Notes: generated from the letters alone by a model not told the origin. A DNA stretch of 64,000 bases from Sphingobacteriia bacterium (GCA_011390785.1 JAABRR010000004.1:111610-175609); one strand, 5' to 3'. Counted from the stretch's first letter, positions 46,601-56,626 are shown. Numbers and translations: made by a program.

Positions 46601-49138
46601 ATGTCAGAAGAAAGAATAACGAAAGTTAATATTGAAGATCAAATGAAGAGTGCCTACATCGATTATGCGATGTCAGTAATTGTTTCAAGAGCGCTTCCAG
46701 ATGTAAGAGACGGCTTAAAGCCAGTACATAGAAGAGTGCTCTTTGGAATGTCTGAATTGGGAATTCTAAGCAACAGGCCTTATAAAAAATCTGCCAGAAT
46801 AGTAGGAGAGGTGCTTGGTAAATACCACCCACATGGTGATTCATCTGTTTATGACGCAATGGTACGTATGGCTCAGCCCTGGTCATTAAGATATCCTTTG
46901 GTTGATGGACAGGGTAACTTTGGTAGCATAGACGGTGATAGCCCGGCCGCCATGCGTTATACCGAAGCAAGACTTCGAAAAATATCGGAAGAGATGCTTG
47001 CCGATCTGGATAAGGAAACCGTTGATTTTCAGCTGAATTTTGATGATAGCATTGAGGAACCCACCGTGTTACCAGCAAAAGTTCCAAACCTTTTAATTAA
47101 CGGAGCCAGCGGCATTGCAGTGGGTATGGCTACTAATATGCCACCACACAATCTTTCTGAAGTAGTTGATGGAACCATAGCCTATATCGATAATAATGAA
47201 ATAACAATTGATGAGCTTATGGAATTTATCAAAGGCCCTGATTTCCCAACTGGCGGTTTGATATATGGCTATGAAGGCGTACGAGAAGCTTTCCACACGG
47301 GAAGAGGACGCGTTGTTTTAAGAGGCGAGGCTACGGTTGAGGGAGAAGAAACAGGTAAACAATCAATTATTGCTACTTCTATACCTTACCAGGTAAACAA
47401 GGCCGAAATGATAAAGAAAACAGCTGACCTTGTTAATGATAAAAAAATTGAAGGGATTACCGACATCAGAGATGAATCTGACAGAACTGGTATGCGGATT
47501 GTTTATGAACTTCGCCGGGATGCTGTTCCAAATGTTGTTCTCAACCAGCTTTACCAACATACTGCTCTTCAAACTGCCTTTAATGTTAACAATATTGCAC
47601 TTGTTAATGGCAGGCCTTTGCTGCTTAATCTGAAAGAAATAATTAAATATTTTGTTGAGCATAGACACGAGGTTATAGTTCGCAGAACTGAGTTTGAACT
47701 TCGCGAAGCAGAAAAGAGGGCACATATTCTTGAAGGTTTAATTATTGCGCTGGATAATCTGGATGCAGTAATTCAGTTAATAAGGGCAAGCAAAACACCC
47801 GAAGAAGCCCGTAATGGACTTATTGACAGTTTTAATCTGTCAGAAATTCAGGCCAGAGCAATATTGGCTATGCAATTGCAAAGATTAACAGGTCTTGAGA
47901 TAGAGAAGATTAAAGAAGAATACGATGAAATACTCAGGAAGATTGAATATTTGAATAGCATTCTTAACAATGTTGAATTGAGAATGCAGATCATAAAAGA
48001 TGAATTGCTTGAAATAAAGGAAAAGTTTGGCGACAAATCCCGTACACAAATTGAATATACAGCCAACGACTTTAGAATTGAAGATACTATTGCCGATGAA
48101 GATATGGTTATTACCATTTCGCATATGGGTTATATAAAGCGCACGCCACTTACTGAATTCAGAACGCAGGCTAGAGGCGGTACAGGATCAAAAGGGTCTA
48201 CAACACGACAGGAAGATTTTGTTGAATATCTTTTTCATGCTACCAACCATAATTACCTTATATTTTTTACAGAACAGGGAAAATGTTTTTGGAAAAGGGT
48301 ATTTGAAATACCTGAAGGTGCTAAAAATACAAAGGGAAGACCCATTCAAAATCTTATAAACATCCCAACTGATGATAAGGTTAAGGCTTTTGTAAATGTG
48401 AAAGACCTTACTGATGATGAATATATCCAGAATAACTTTATTATATTAGGTACCAAAAAGGGTATAATAAAGAAAACTTCATTGGAAGCATACTCGAGAC
48501 CCAGAGCCAATGGTATTATTGCCATTAACATAAGGGAAGGAGATGAGTTGCTGGAAGCAAATCTAACCAATGGTGAGAGTGAAGTATTGATTGCTGCCCG
48601 TAATGGAAAAGCCATTCGTTTTCCTGAAAATATTATCAGGCCAATGGGAAGAAACGCATCGGGCGTAAAAGGAATTACCCTGGCAGGTGCTCATGATGAA
48701 GTTGTAAGTATGGTATGTGTTAATGATCCGGAAAGCTCTATTCTTGTTGTTTCTGAAAACGGATACGGAAAACGGTCAATCCTTGACGAATATCGTATTA
48801 CCAACAGAGGAGGTAAAGGAGTAAAAACGATAAATATAACCAATAAAACTGGTAATTTAATCGCCATGGTAAACGTAAACGATACAGATGATCTTATGAT
48901 TATTAATAAATCAGGTATCACCATCAGGTTGTCGGTTGCAGGTTTGCGAAATATGGGCAGAGCTACTCAGGGAGTAAGGCTGATAAATCTCAGAAACGAT
49001 GATACTATCGCTGCAGTGGCCAAAGTACAAGAAAAATCAGACAATCTTGACCCCAATGAAATCTTGCCTGAAGACGACGATAGTGAAAACGGAACGACTT
49101 TTGTAAATGATGACGATAACATTACTGATAATGAATAA
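46601..49138 (+). CDS. gyrA: DNA gyrase subunit A
   Basis: 845 residues. Breakage-reunion subunit of gyrase with GyrB (5528 here). N-terminal [34 protein letters not shown]; the quinolone-resistance region [47 protein letters not shown] keeps Ser and Asp at the positions equal to E. coli Ser83 and Asp87, and the catalytic Tyr in RYTEARL. The C-terminal six-bladed pinwheel begins ~500 and carries the GyrA box [10 protein letters not shown], marking a gyrase rather than topoisomerase IV. Acidic C-terminal tail (EDDDSENG...DDDNITDNE). Divergent from clpC. Confidence 0.97.
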   Translation: MSEERITKVNIEDQMKSAYIDYAMSVIVSRALPDVRDGLKPVHRRVLFGMSELGILSNRPYKKSARIVGEVLGKYHPHGDSSVYDAMVRMAQPWSLRYPLVDGQGNFGSIDGDSPAAMRYTEARLRKISEEMLADLDKETVDFQLNFDDSIEEPTVLPAKVPNLLINGASGIAVGMATNMPPHNLSEVVDGTIAYIDNNEITIDELMEFIKGPDFPTGGLIYGYEGVREAFHTGRGRVVLRGEATVEGEETGKQSIIATSIPYQVNKAEMIKKTADLVNDKKIEGITDIRDESDRTGMRIVYELRRDAVPNVVLNQLYQHTALQTAFNVNNIALVNGRPLLLNLKEIIKYFVEHRHEVIVRRTEFELREAEKRAHILEGLIIALDNLDAVIQLIRASKTPEEARNGLIDSFNLSEIQARAILAMQLQRLTGLEIEKIKEEYDEILRKIEYLNSILNNVELRMQIIKDELLEIKEKFGDKSRTQIEYTANDFRIEDTIADEDMVITISHMGYIKRTPLTEFRTQARGGTGSKGSTTRQEDFVEYLFHATNHNYLIFFTEQGKCFWKRVFEIPEGAKNTKGRPIQNLINIPTDDKVKAFVNVKDLTDDEYIQNNFIILGTKKGIIKKTSLEAYSRPRANGIIAINIREGDELLEANLTNGESEVLIAARNGKAIRFPENIIRPMGRNASGVKGITLAGAHDEVVSMVCVNDPESSILVVSENGYGKRSILDEYRITNRGGKGVKTINITNKTGNLIAMVNVNDTDDLMIINKSGITIRLSVAGLRNMGRATQGVRLINLRNDDTIAAVAKVQEKSDNLDPNEILPEDDDSENGTTFVNDDDNITDNE

Positions 49139-49174
49139 TTAATTGCAATTTTGATTACTATCAATTATAAATTA

Positions 49175-49205
49175 TTTGCATAAAAATTATTTTATAATAC
49201 TTTTG
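49175..49205 (+). promoter_or_regulatory. Promoter of the TPR gene at 49231
   Basis: TTTG (49175-49178), exactly 19 bases, then TACTTTTG (49198-49205): the full Bacteroidota consensus. Leader about 20 bases. The best promoter match in the window. Confidence 0.75.
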
Positions 49206-49230
49206 CACAAACTTTAAAAAGATTTAAAAA

Positions 49231-50466
49231 ATGAAAAAAATAGCAATTCTAGTAATTTTGTGCCTTTTTGCTGTTGATATGGCAAACGCACAAAAAAGAG
49301 AAGTAAATAAAGCCAAAAGAACTCTGAACAGAGGGAATCTTGATCTGGCTTTGGGCCATATTAACAACGCAATTAATGACCCATCTACCCAAGATGATGC
49401 AGCTACCTGGGTACTTAAAACTAAAATTCTTATCGAACTAGCTGCCACTGAAGAAGCTGAATATAAAGGACTTGTAGAAGATCCGTTAAATGATGCTTAT
49501 GACGCAATCCGAAAAGCTGATGAACTGGATACAGATAAACAGAATATCCTTGAGATTCAACAAACATTACTGATCCTTTCGGAAAATTTTTTCAATGCTG
49601 GAGCAATGGCCTATAATGAGAATAAATATAAAGAGGCCAGTTCTTATTTTTTGAAATCATTTAACATTGGCGAAAGTTTCGGAAGTATGGATACCTCCAC
49701 ACTTTATAATGCCGGTCTTTCTGCTGAAATAGCCGGGTTGGATGATGTTGCCTACGATGCCTATGTAAAAGTAGAAGAACTGCAATATGATCAACCATAT
49801 CTTTACAGCTCGCTTACCAGCCTTTCATTAAAAAAAGAAGAAACTGAGAAAGCTGAAGAGTGGATAAAAAAAGGGAGAAAGAGATATCCTGATAATCTTG
49901 ATCTTCTTTTTTCTGAGGCAAATGTATATCTTACTTCCGGTAACATTCCCGAAGCCAGAAGGGTATTAGAGCTTGCTATTGAAAGAGACCCTGATAACGC
50001 AAATTTACATTATGCCTTTGCTGTAAATTATGATCAGATGTCAAAAGATACCCTATACACTGAAGATGAACGTCATTTTGCCTATGAAGAAGCCATTAAA
50101 GCATATAAAAAGGCCATAGAAATTAAACCTGATTACTTTGATGCTATTTACAATCTTGGCGCTCTTTATTTTAATGAGGGAATTCAGTTCTTTGTTGATG
50201 CCGATAATATATTGAGAGAAGGTTATACCAACGAAAACCTTAAGAAAGCCAGTGAACTCGAAGAAAAATCGAAAACTATCTGGAGAGAAGATGCACAGCC
50301 ATATCTTGAAAGGTCGATAAATCTGATCAATGAAGATGACAAAAATTACGAGATTGTTCTCAGATCGCTTCGTGAACTTTATATGCGTACCGGTCAGCAA
50401 GAAAAACTTGAAGAAACCAATAAAATATGGGAAGAGAAGTTTGCTGATCCGGGTGAGGAAGAATAA
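49231..50466 (+). CDS. Exported TPR protein
   Basis: 411 residues with a signal peptide (IAILVILCLFAVDMANA). TPR hairpins fill the rest: KAKRTLNRGNLDLALGHINNAIND, GAMAYNENKYKEASSYFLKSFN, LFSEANVYLTSGNIPEARRVLELAIERDPDNANLHYAF, AIKAYKKAIEIKPDYFDAIYNLGALYFNEG. Probably a periplasmic scaffold; this family is abundant in Bacteroidota and often highly expressed, in line with the strong consensus promoter. Partner unknown. Confidence 0.85.
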   Translation: MKKIAILVILCLFAVDMANAQKREVNKAKRTLNRGNLDLALGHINNAINDPSTQDDAATWVLKTKILIELAATEEAEYKGLVEDPLNDAYDAIRKADELDTDKQNILEIQQTLLILSENFFNAGAMAYNENKYKEASSYFLKSFNIGESFGSMDTSTLYNAGLSAEIAGLDDVAYDAYVKVEELQYDQPYLYSSLTSLSLKKEETEKAEEWIKKGRKRYPDNLDLLFSEANVYLTSGNIPEARRVLELAIERDPDNANLHYAFAVNYDQMSKDTLYTEDERHFAYEEAIKAYKKAIEIKPDYFDAIYNLGALYFNEGIQFFVDADNILREGYTNENLKKASELEEKSKTIWREDAQPYLERSINLINEDDKNYEIVLRSLRELYMRTGQQEKLEETNKIWEEKFADPGEEE

Positions 50467-50496
50467 TAGTTCAATTATCTATTTAATAATGTATAG

Positions 50497-50525
50497 GAGA
50501 GTGGATTTATTTCACTCTTCTTTTT
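50497..50525 (+). terminator. Terminator after TPR gene
   Basis: Stem AGAGTG / CACTCT with a 9-base loop, followed by TCTTTTT, about 30 bases after the stop. Confidence 0.6.
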
Positions 50526-50707
50526 ATAATTCATATTTAACATAATATAAATTATAAGACAAATAGTATATTCAATTAAAACGGTGAGTATTAAGCAAAC
50601 GTTAAATCAACAACAAATAATGTATTCATTAAAACCATAAGTCGCTGAGAATTGAATGAAAAATAAAATATCATCTATAGTTCTGTATTCTAAAAGCTCA
50701 GACACTT

Positions 50708-50743
50708 AAAAAAAACACCAGCTGCTGACAACCGGTGTTTTTT
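50708..50743. terminator. Bidirectional terminator
   Basis: AAAAAACACC / GGTGTTTTTT stem with the inner loop AGCTGCTGACAACC; T-runs on both strands. Ends the minus-strand lipoprotein gene. Confidence 0.8.
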
Positions 50744-50789
50744 TAGAAATTATATTTGTTGATGCTACATCCTCAGAACATCGTTACCT

Positions 50790-51956
50790 TTACTTAGGTA
50801 TTTTATTTGAAACTACTTCAGGCATAGCGTTTGATTTTGCGCCAATACCTTCATGGGTAAAGTTAACAACATGAACTTTCTGATCAATTTGTACTGTCCC
50901 GCTAAAAGTTCGCATATGACCAAATGCATTTACAACTACAGTGTAAGCAGATGCTGATGAACCAGAATAATGATTAACATAAACCTGATACTGACCTTCG
51001 GGGGCTTGTCCTTGTTGCCAGAAAATATTCTCAGGGCCATAGGCGTAAGTATTATCATAGTCCAGCTCTCCACCAGATGGAGATGCTGAATTGGCATAAA
51101 AAATCTCAAATCCGGTAGGATCAATAACGTGCAGATCAATATCGGCAACATTATTCCAGGTAAGGGTAATCTGAACATCGCCATGACCACCCAGCAATGC
51201 ACCATTGGCGGCATTAACACTACCCTGGCTATTTTCGGCTTCATCAAGGGCATCAGCAATAAAACCAGAAGCAAAACTACCAATTCCAATTACGCAGCTC
51301 ACCGGGTCGCCAGGACAACCAATCAACGTAGCACCCAAACCAACAACATCAGATGATAAGCCTACAGCATCAGCATCAATAGCTTGTGCCGCAAAAGAAA
51401 CTACCATCGATCCACAACCCCATTTTGCCAATGGAATCGCAATACCTCCTGTTGCTATAGCAGCTTTAATACTCAAGGCACAACCTGCCAATGATGCCGC
51501 CCTACCTGCCCATCTTACAACACCACCCCATGATTCATCACTTTTTAAGGCTTCCTCCGACCAATCAATTTCTGTTTCAATATCTCTGGTAATCAGAATT
51601 TCCCCATCAGGTGCAATCATTGCAATATCTACAGTAGTATTATCAACTTGCTTGAAGACAAAAATATAATCTTCATAAACAGCCATTTCCGGATACCCAT
51701 CTTCATCTAAAAAGATTGAATAACCAGTTGCATCCTTCTCTGCGGTGAAATAAATCTGGTCTGGAATTCCGTTTCCTCCATCGCTTATCATCAATGAGCT
51801 GCCATCTTTGCTAAAAGCAAGATAATCCCAATCATCAACTTCTGCTTTGATGTCTACAAGATAAAAATCCTGGTAATCTTCTTCCTCTTCGCACGAAACG
51901 AAATTCATCAGAACAAAACCTGAAATAATCAATAGAATAAGTCTGAATTTTTTCAT
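50790..51956 (-). CDS. Lipoprotein with glycine-rich hydrophobic core and DUF2135-like domain
   Basis: 388 residues. Lipoprotein signal (ISGFVLMNFVSC, Cys22) followed by acidic residues. An N-terminal beta-rich region (~28-135, SKDGSSLMISDGGNGIPDQIYF, DGYPEMAVY) leads to a hydrophobic, Gly/Ala-rich stretch of about 100 residues (~140-245) with four Cys and repeated small-x-x-x-small spacings (GRAASLAGCALSIKAAIATGG, VGLGATLIGC, GIGSFASGFIADAL). A C-terminal DUF2135-like domain (~262-360) shows the typical TWNNVADIDLHVIDPTGFEIFYAN, GGELDYDNTYAYGPENIFW and GQYQVYVNHYSG. The glycine-zipper-like middle resembles membrane-inserting proteins, but a function cannot be assigned. Promoter about 225 bases upstream, so the leader is unusually long. 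Confidence 0.8.
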   Translation of the reverse strand: MKKFRLILLIISGFVLMNFVSCEEEEDYQDFYLVDIKAEVDDWDYLAFSKDGSSLMISDGGNGIPDQIYFTAEKDATGYSIFLDEDGYPEMAVYEDYIFVFKQVDNTTVDIAMIAPDGEILITRDIETEIDWSEEALKSDESWGGVVRWAGRAASLAGCALSIKAAIATGGIAIPLAKWGCGSMVVSFAAQAIDADAVGLSSDVVGLGATLIGCPGDPVSCVIGIGSFASGFIADALDEAENSQGSVNAANGALLGGHGDVQITLTWNNVADIDLHVIDPTGFEIFYANSASPSGGELDYDNTYAYGPENIFWQQGQAPEGQYQVYVNHYSGSSASAYTVVVNAFGHMRTFSGTVQIDQKVHVVNFTHEGIGAKSNAMPEVVSNKIPK

Positions 51957-52377
51957 ATTACATGTGTTTTTGTTTCCTCCTACTCTTATGGATTTTCAGA
52001 TACTCCCTGTTTTTAAATGGTTTAACAGCTCCATGTAGTTAAGGCTTAAATGATTAGATGTAAAATATTGTAAAAAAAATTCCACTCTGATCCTATGGGG
52101 AGTCAGCCCTTTATTGACGTACCTAATTTAAAATGTAGTTGTAAGCTAAATAAATTACTTTAAAAAAGTAAAATATTAGGACAAAGATAGAATATTTTTT
52201 ATTATTAACAATATTTTAAAAATATCTTATAGGATAATCTTTATGAAAAGCATAAAAATATCCCGAAATTTTTTCTAACATAGTATTTCCCTTTAAAGAA
52301 ATCTATGCTGATCTTTAAATTTCAGGATATTAAAAAATAAAAGAATTATTATAATACGTTGTGTATTATTGTTTTTC
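51957..52377. other. Gene-free spacer with long leader
   Basis: AT-rich sequence between the purine permease and the DUF2135 lipoprotein (both minus strand). It holds a good promoter (52182-52211) and a small dyad TTACTTT-aaa-AAAGTAA (52155-52171) that would lie at the 5' end of the lipoprotein transcript. No small coding frame stands out. Confidence 0.55.
52182..52211 (-). promoter_or_regulatory. Promoter of the DUF2135 lipoprotein gene
   Basis: Minus strand: TTG (52209-52211), 19-base spacer, TATCTTTG (52182-52189). The spacer is ideal. Leader of about 220 bases to the start at 51956. Confidence 0.55.
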
Positions 52378-53670
52378 TTAAAAGAAAAATTTCAAACAAA
52401 ATATCAACGATAAAATATACATAAGTGGCGATATTTCTCTGTATCGGCCTGATATTAGTTTGATAATAACATAAGATAACATACCAAAAACAATTCCTTC
52501 TGCTATACTGTAAGTAAGTGGCATCATAATTATTGTGAGAAAAACCGGAATTGATTCAGTATAATCTTCAAAGTTTACTTTAATAATTGGCGAAATCATA
52601 AAAGACCCTACAAGAATAAGAGCGGGTGCTGTAGCTGCTGCAGGTACCATTAAAAACAATGGGGATAGGAACAAGGCAAGAAAAAATAGTCCGGCCACTG
52701 CCAGAGATGTTAAACCAGACCTCCCCCCTTCTGCTACACCCGAAGCACTTTCTATATATGTAGTAACAGTAGATGTACCTAACATGGCACCAAATGTGGT
52801 TCCGATAGCATCAGCAAATAAGGCCTGTTTTACTTTGGGAAGTTTTCCGTCCTTATCGATCATATCAGCCTTGGAAGCTACCCCAATCAAAGTTCCTACC
52901 GTATCGAACATATCCACAAATAAGAAAGTAAAAAGGATAATTATCATATCGGTGGTAAAGACCTGGCTAAAATCAAATTGAAAGGCAATAGGTGCCAATG
53001 ATGGCGGTAATGAAACAACATTACCCTCCGGAAGCATGGTAACGCTTAGTGGTATTCCAACAATTGTAGCTGCAAAAATACCAATGAGTAACGCGCCTTT
53101 CACCTTTAGTGCCAATAGACCGCCCATCAAAACAATACCGAATAAACTTATCCAAACTGTATGAGAACTCATATCGCCCAAACTCACCATAGTAGCAGGA
53201 TTGGCAGCTATTAGTCCGGCATTTTGTAATCCAATAAAAGCAATAAAAAGACCAATGCCACCCGAAATTGCGTGTTTAATACTTAAAGGAATTGCATTAA
53301 CTATTGCTTCGCGAATATTAAAAGCTGTAAGAACGATAAAAATTATACCTTCAAGAAATACGGCAGTAAGAGCAAATTGCCAACTGTATCCCATACCCAG
53401 CACTACAGTATAAGCGAAAAAAGCATTTAAGCCCATACCAGGAGCCAAAGCAAAAGGTAATTTAGCTACCAAAGCCATAACAAGAGTGGCAATTACAGCT
53501 GATAAAGCTGTTGCCGTAAACACAGCATTTTTGTCCATACCGGTTTCTGCTAAAATACCAGGGTTGACGGCAAGGATATAAGCCATGGTCATGAAAGTGG
53601 TTAATCCGGCAATCAATTCCGTTTTTATGTTTGTTTTGTGCGATTTTAGTCCAAAAAATTTTTCAAGCAT
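52378..53670 (-). CDS. AzgA-type purine (hypoxanthine/guanine/adenine) permease
   Basis: 430 residues with 12-14 membrane segments. NCS2 family, AzgA/PbuG branch: FFGLKSHKTNIKTELIAGLTTFMTMAYILAVNPGIL, FALAPGMGLNAFFAYTVVLGMGYSWQFALTAVFLEG, IGLQNAGLI, FLFVDMFDTVGTLIGVASKADMID (the conserved VDMFDTxGT) and GTSTVTTYIESASGVAEGGRSGLTSLA. Proton-coupled uptake of purine bases across the inner membrane. The DUF5020 gene, a Tsx-like outer-membrane protein, lies 47 bases upstream and is probably in the same operon. No purine riboswitch is recognisable. Confidence 0.93.
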   Translation of the reverse strand: MLEKFFGLKSHKTNIKTELIAGLTTFMTMAYILAVNPGILAETGMDKNAVFTATALSAVIATLVMALVAKLPFALAPGMGLNAFFAYTVVLGMGYSWQFALTAVFLEGIIFIVLTAFNIREAIVNAIPLSIKHAISGGIGLFIAFIGLQNAGLIAANPATMVSLGDMSSHTVWISLFGIVLMGGLLALKVKGALLIGIFAATIVGIPLSVTMLPEGNVVSLPPSLAPIAFQFDFSQVFTTDMIIILFTFLFVDMFDTVGTLIGVASKADMIDKDGKLPKVKQALFADAIGTTFGAMLGTSTVTTYIESASGVAEGGRSGLTSLAVAGLFFLALFLSPLFLMVPAAATAPALILVGSFMISPIIKVNFEDYTESIPVFLTIIMMPLTYSIAEGIVFGMLSYVIIKLISGRYREISPLMYILSLIFCLKFFF

Positions 53671-53717
53671 AAGAATAGGTTTTTATAATGAATTGAAAAA
53701 TGTGAAATAATTGTGGA

Positions 53718-54416
53718 TTAGAATGTCCATCTAGCTGCAATTGTTGGATTTACCATAAACCCTTGGTTTCCGGCAAAATTGGATGAAATTTCAATCTCTG
53801 TACCCAGCGATAAATTTGAATTGAAATTATACCATAACTGGGGTTCAGTAAGAAACACAAATTCAGTAACTTCATCTGTGTCAAAATATGACATATCTTC
53901 ACGCCAGAAGTCTGCAAACCCCATAAAACTAAGCTTTCTATCCAGAAAATGAAGACCCCAAACACCTGTTAGCTGATAGGAAAAATCATGCTTTCCTCTT
54001 ATATTTTTATAAAGAAGCTGAAGAGTAAAAACCTTAGAAAAATCAGCATTATTAAATGTGTATTGCAAACCCGATAGCCAGGCATCGTTTATCTGGTATG
54101 ACATGTTGCCGGCTGGCGTGGCAAACTGGCCAAAACCGCCATTGTATTCAATCTGAACCGCTAAAGGGGAATCCCAAAATTTAAGTGCCCTGGCAATTTC
54201 CAAATAAGCCAATGACACACCCTCAACATCAGCTGCGTTATAATCAAAATCAACAAAAAAGAAGGTACTACCCCACGCATCGGGTTTAAACATTTCCAAT
54301 GTTGTGGTTAAATGATTCCGATTCTCACCCAGATCATAATGTAACTGCAGATTTTGAGCCGATAAGCTAACACTGATCAGCAAAATAAATCCCCAAAAAA
54401 GTAATCGTTGTTTCAT
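53718..54416 (-). CDS. DUF5020 outer-membrane protein (Tsx-like)
   Basis: 232 residues with a signal peptide (LLFWGFILLISVSLSAQ). The mature part, QLHYDLGE...HLTTTLEMFKPDAWGSTFFFVDFDYN, then a run of amphipathic strands ending in Phe (AARWTF), has the layout of nucleoside-specific channel proteins (Tsx fold) such as DUF5020. Known Tsx proteins let nucleosides through the outer membrane. The following gene is a purine permease in the same direction (47 bases), which supports purine/nucleoside uptake. Promoter box TAATTTTG at 54544-54551. Confidence 0.82.
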   Translation of the reverse strand: MKQRLLFWGFILLISVSLSAQNLQLHYDLGENRNHLTTTLEMFKPDAWGSTFFFVDFDYNAADVEGVSLAYLEIARALKFWDSPLAVQIEYNGGFGQFATPAGNMSYQINDAWLSGLQYTFNNADFSKVFTLQLLYKNIRGKHDFSYQLTGVWGLHFLDRKLSFMGFADFWREDMSYFDTDEVTEFVFLTEPQLWYNFNSNLSLGTEIEISSNFAGNQGFMVNPTIAARWTF

Positions 54417-54543
54417 TTTAGTTAGATTAAATGGTTAATAATAAATTAAATAACTCTAGAAAATGAATGGTATAGCTCTTATTTCAATAGCGAAGAGAAT
54501 TTGAACCATAATGTTATTAAGTGAAAGCTGTTTTGAAACTTTG

Positions 54544-54551
54544 CAAAATTA
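54544..54551 (-). promoter_or_regulatory. Candidate -7 box of the DUF5020/purine permease operon
   Basis: TAATTTTG on the minus strand, about 130 bases upstream of the DUF5020 start; no clear -33 element. Confidence 0.35.
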
Positions 54552-54688
54552 CCTTTAACAGCCATTTACTCAGCGTTTTCTTAAAATGAATGTTTCAACA
54601 AAATGTTAATAATTTGGTGTAAAATTTTTTAACCGGAAACTTAACTAAATTTAACGGGTTAAAAACTCCCTTTAGACTTTAGCTATTC

Positions 54689-54696
54689 TAATTTTG
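54689..54696 (+). promoter_or_regulatory. Promoter -7 box of the Bat operon
   Basis: TAATTTTG matches TAnnTTTG, about 30 bases upstream of the moxR start; -33 TTTG not clear. Confidence 0.5.
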
Positions 54697-54726
54697 CAGC
54701 ATTAATGTTAAACCTAAAAATGTTTT

Positions 54727-55710
54727 ATGGATATCAGGGAACTTAATGAAAAAATACAACTAGAGAGTGCCTTTGTAGATATTCTGACCATGGAAATGAA
54801 AAAGGTTATTGTGGGTCAGAAAGATATGGTAGAAAAGCTATTGATCGGTTTGCTGGCCAATGGTCATGTATTACTTGAAGGAGTGCCCGGACTGGCAAAA
54901 ACCCTTGCAATCAAATCTTTGGCTAAGAGCATCAAAGCAGATTACAGTCGCATTCAGTTTACCCCCGATTTGTTACCTGCCGATCTTATTGGAACCATGA
55001 TTTATTCGCAAAAATCAGAAGAATTTGTTGTGAAGAAAGGCCCCGTATTTGCCAATTTTATTTTGGCTGACGAGATTAACCGCGCCCCGGCTAAAGTACA
55101 AAGCGCTTTGCTGGAAGCCATGCAGGAAAGACAAGTTACTATTGGTGATCAAACGTTTGCTTTACCTGAACCCTTTCTGGTGCTTGCTACAGAAAACCCC
55201 CTCGAACAGGAAGGAACTTACCCCCTGCCCGAAGCACAGGTTGACAGGTTCATGCTCAAGGTTATTATCGAATATCCCGGAAAGGAAGATGAAAAGCTGA
55301 TTATCAGGCAAAATGTTGCTGGCCAATTTCCAACAACTACACCTGTTCTGAAGCCTGCAGAAATTCTTAAGGCCAGAGAAGTAGTTAGAGAAGTTTATAT
55401 GGATGAGAAAATTGAAAACTATATAACAGATATTGTTTTTTCCACACGTTTCCCCAAAGAACACAAATTAGCAAAATTAGAACCTCTCATTAGTTATGGT
55501 GGCTCGCCAAGAGCAAGTATAAATCTTGCATTGGCAGCCAAAGCTTATGCTTTTATAAGACGCAGAGGGTATGTTATCCCTGAAGATATCAGAGCTGTTT
55601 GCCCCGATGTTTTAAGGCATAGAATTGGGCTTACCTATGAAGCAGAAGCGGAAAATATTACAGCCGAAGACATCATAACAGATATACTCAATACGGTTGA
55701 AGTACCTTAA
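54727..55710 (+). CDS. MoxR-family AAA+ ATPase (Bat operon)
   Basis: 327 residues. MoxR AAA+ chaperone: Walker A GVPGLAKT (52-59), Walker B ILADEINRA (112-120), the sensor segment LATENPLEQEGTYPLPEAQVDRFMLKV and sensor 2 GGSPRASINLALAAKA. MoxR proteins are thought to act with vWA proteins, as here with DUF58, BatA and BatB, to mature or assemble envelope complexes. First gene of an eight-gene operon; 46 bases before DUF58. Confidence 0.93.
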   Translation: MDIRELNEKIQLESAFVDILTMEMKKVIVGQKDMVEKLLIGLLANGHVLLEGVPGLAKTLAIKSLAKSIKADYSRIQFTPDLLPADLIGTMIYSQKSEEFVVKKGPVFANFILADEINRAPAKVQSALLEAMQERQVTIGDQTFALPEPFLVLATENPLEQEGTYPLPEAQVDRFMLKVIIEYPGKEDEKLIIRQNVAGQFPTTTPVLKPAEILKAREVVREVYMDEKIENYITDIVFSTRFPKEHKLAKLEPLISYGGSPRASINLALAAKAYAFIRRRGYVIPEDIRAVCPDVLRHRIGLTYEAEAENITAEDIITDILNTVEVP

Positions 55711-55756
55711 CATTTTATAGAGTGTTATTTGTAATGTATTGTTTAAAGAGTAAATT

Positions 55757-56626
55757 ATGGAAACCAAAGAACTGATTAAGAAGGTTCGGAAAATTGAAAT
55801 AAAAACAAAGGGTATTTCCAATCAGGTATTTGCTGGTAGCTACCAAAGTGCATTTAAAGGCAAAGGAATGGCTTTTACAGAAGTACGACAGTATCAGTTT
55901 GGCGATGATATCCGTTCAATTGATTGGAACGTAACCGCCAGGTTTAATCATCCCTATGTTAAAATATTTGAAGAAGAAAGAGAGCTAACGGTAATGCTTC
56001 TGATAGATGTAAGCGGTTCTAATGAATTTGGCTCCCAGAAACTTATAAAGGCTGAAATGATTACCGAAATTGCAGCAGTTCTGGCCTTTTCTGCTATCAA
56101 CAACAATGACAAAGTGGGTGTAATTTTCTTTAGCAATACAATTGAAAAATTCATTCCTCCCAAAAAGGGATCAACTCATATTTTAAGAATTATCAGAGAA
56201 CTACTTGATTTTAAACCTACGCAAAATGGAACTTCGATAGCCGAAGCGTTAAAATATATGCGTCAGGTTATCAAGAAAAAATCGATTGCTTTCTTGATTT
56301 CCGATTTTCATGATAAAGGATTTGAAGATGCCTTAACCATTGTTGGTAAGAAACATGATCTTGTTGGTATTAGGGTCTATGACAAGCTTGAGAATGAAAT
56401 TCCACCTTCAGGAATTATCAGAATAAAAGATGCTGAAACTGGTGCACTTCTTTGGGCCGACACATCTGATAAAGTCTTTAGAGACCAATTGAAAATTTGG
56501 CAAGAGCAACATGATCTTTATCTTAGGTCTATTTTCAGAAAAGCATCTGTAGATTTTGCCAGTATTGGTACAAATCAGGATTATGTTCCACCCCTTATAG
56601 GATTGTTTAACAGAAGGATACAATGA
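55757..56626 (+). CDS. DUF58 vWA-like protein (Bat operon)
   Basis: 289 residues. DUF58 signature FTEVRQYQFGDDIRSIDWNVTARFNHPYVKIFEEERELTV and a von Willebrand A domain with MIDAS residues Asp84, Ser86 and Ser88 (LLIDVSGSNEF). Cytoplasmic, no membrane segment; the usual partner of MoxR. Its stop overlaps the next start by four bases (ATGA), suggesting translational coupling. Confidence 0.92.
   Translation: METKELIKKVRKIEIKTKGISNQVFAGSYQSAFKGKGMAFTEVRQYQFGDDIRSIDWNVTARFNHPYVKIFEEERELTVMLLIDVSGSNEFGSQKLIKAEMITEIAAVLAFSAINNNDKVGVIFFSNTIEKFIPPKKGSTHILRIIRELLDFKPTQNGTSIAEALKYMRQVIKKKSIAFLISDFHDKGFEDALTIVGKKHDLVGIRVYDKLENEIPPSGIIRIKDAETGALLWADTSDKVFRDQLKIWQEQHDLYLRSIFRKASVDFASIGTNQDYVPPLIGLFNRRIQ

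Larger units (their letters stand above)
50467..50789. other. Gene-free spacer between convergent genes
   Basis: Contains two hairpins described separately; nothing else recognised. Confidence 0.6.
54417..54726. other. Divergent promoter region of the DUF5020 and Bat operons
   Basis: Holds TAATTTTG boxes on both strands: minus at 54544-54551 (for DUF5020) and plus at 54689-54696 (for moxR). Nothing else recognised. Confidence 0.55.

Noticed and set aside
46626..47087. 153-codon minus-strand frame
   Set aside because: Antisense to gyrA with shifted reading; no conserved motif.
54417..54726. Purine riboswitch before the DUF5020/permease operon
   Set aside because: No three-way-junction pattern with the conserved loop sequences could be found by eye.
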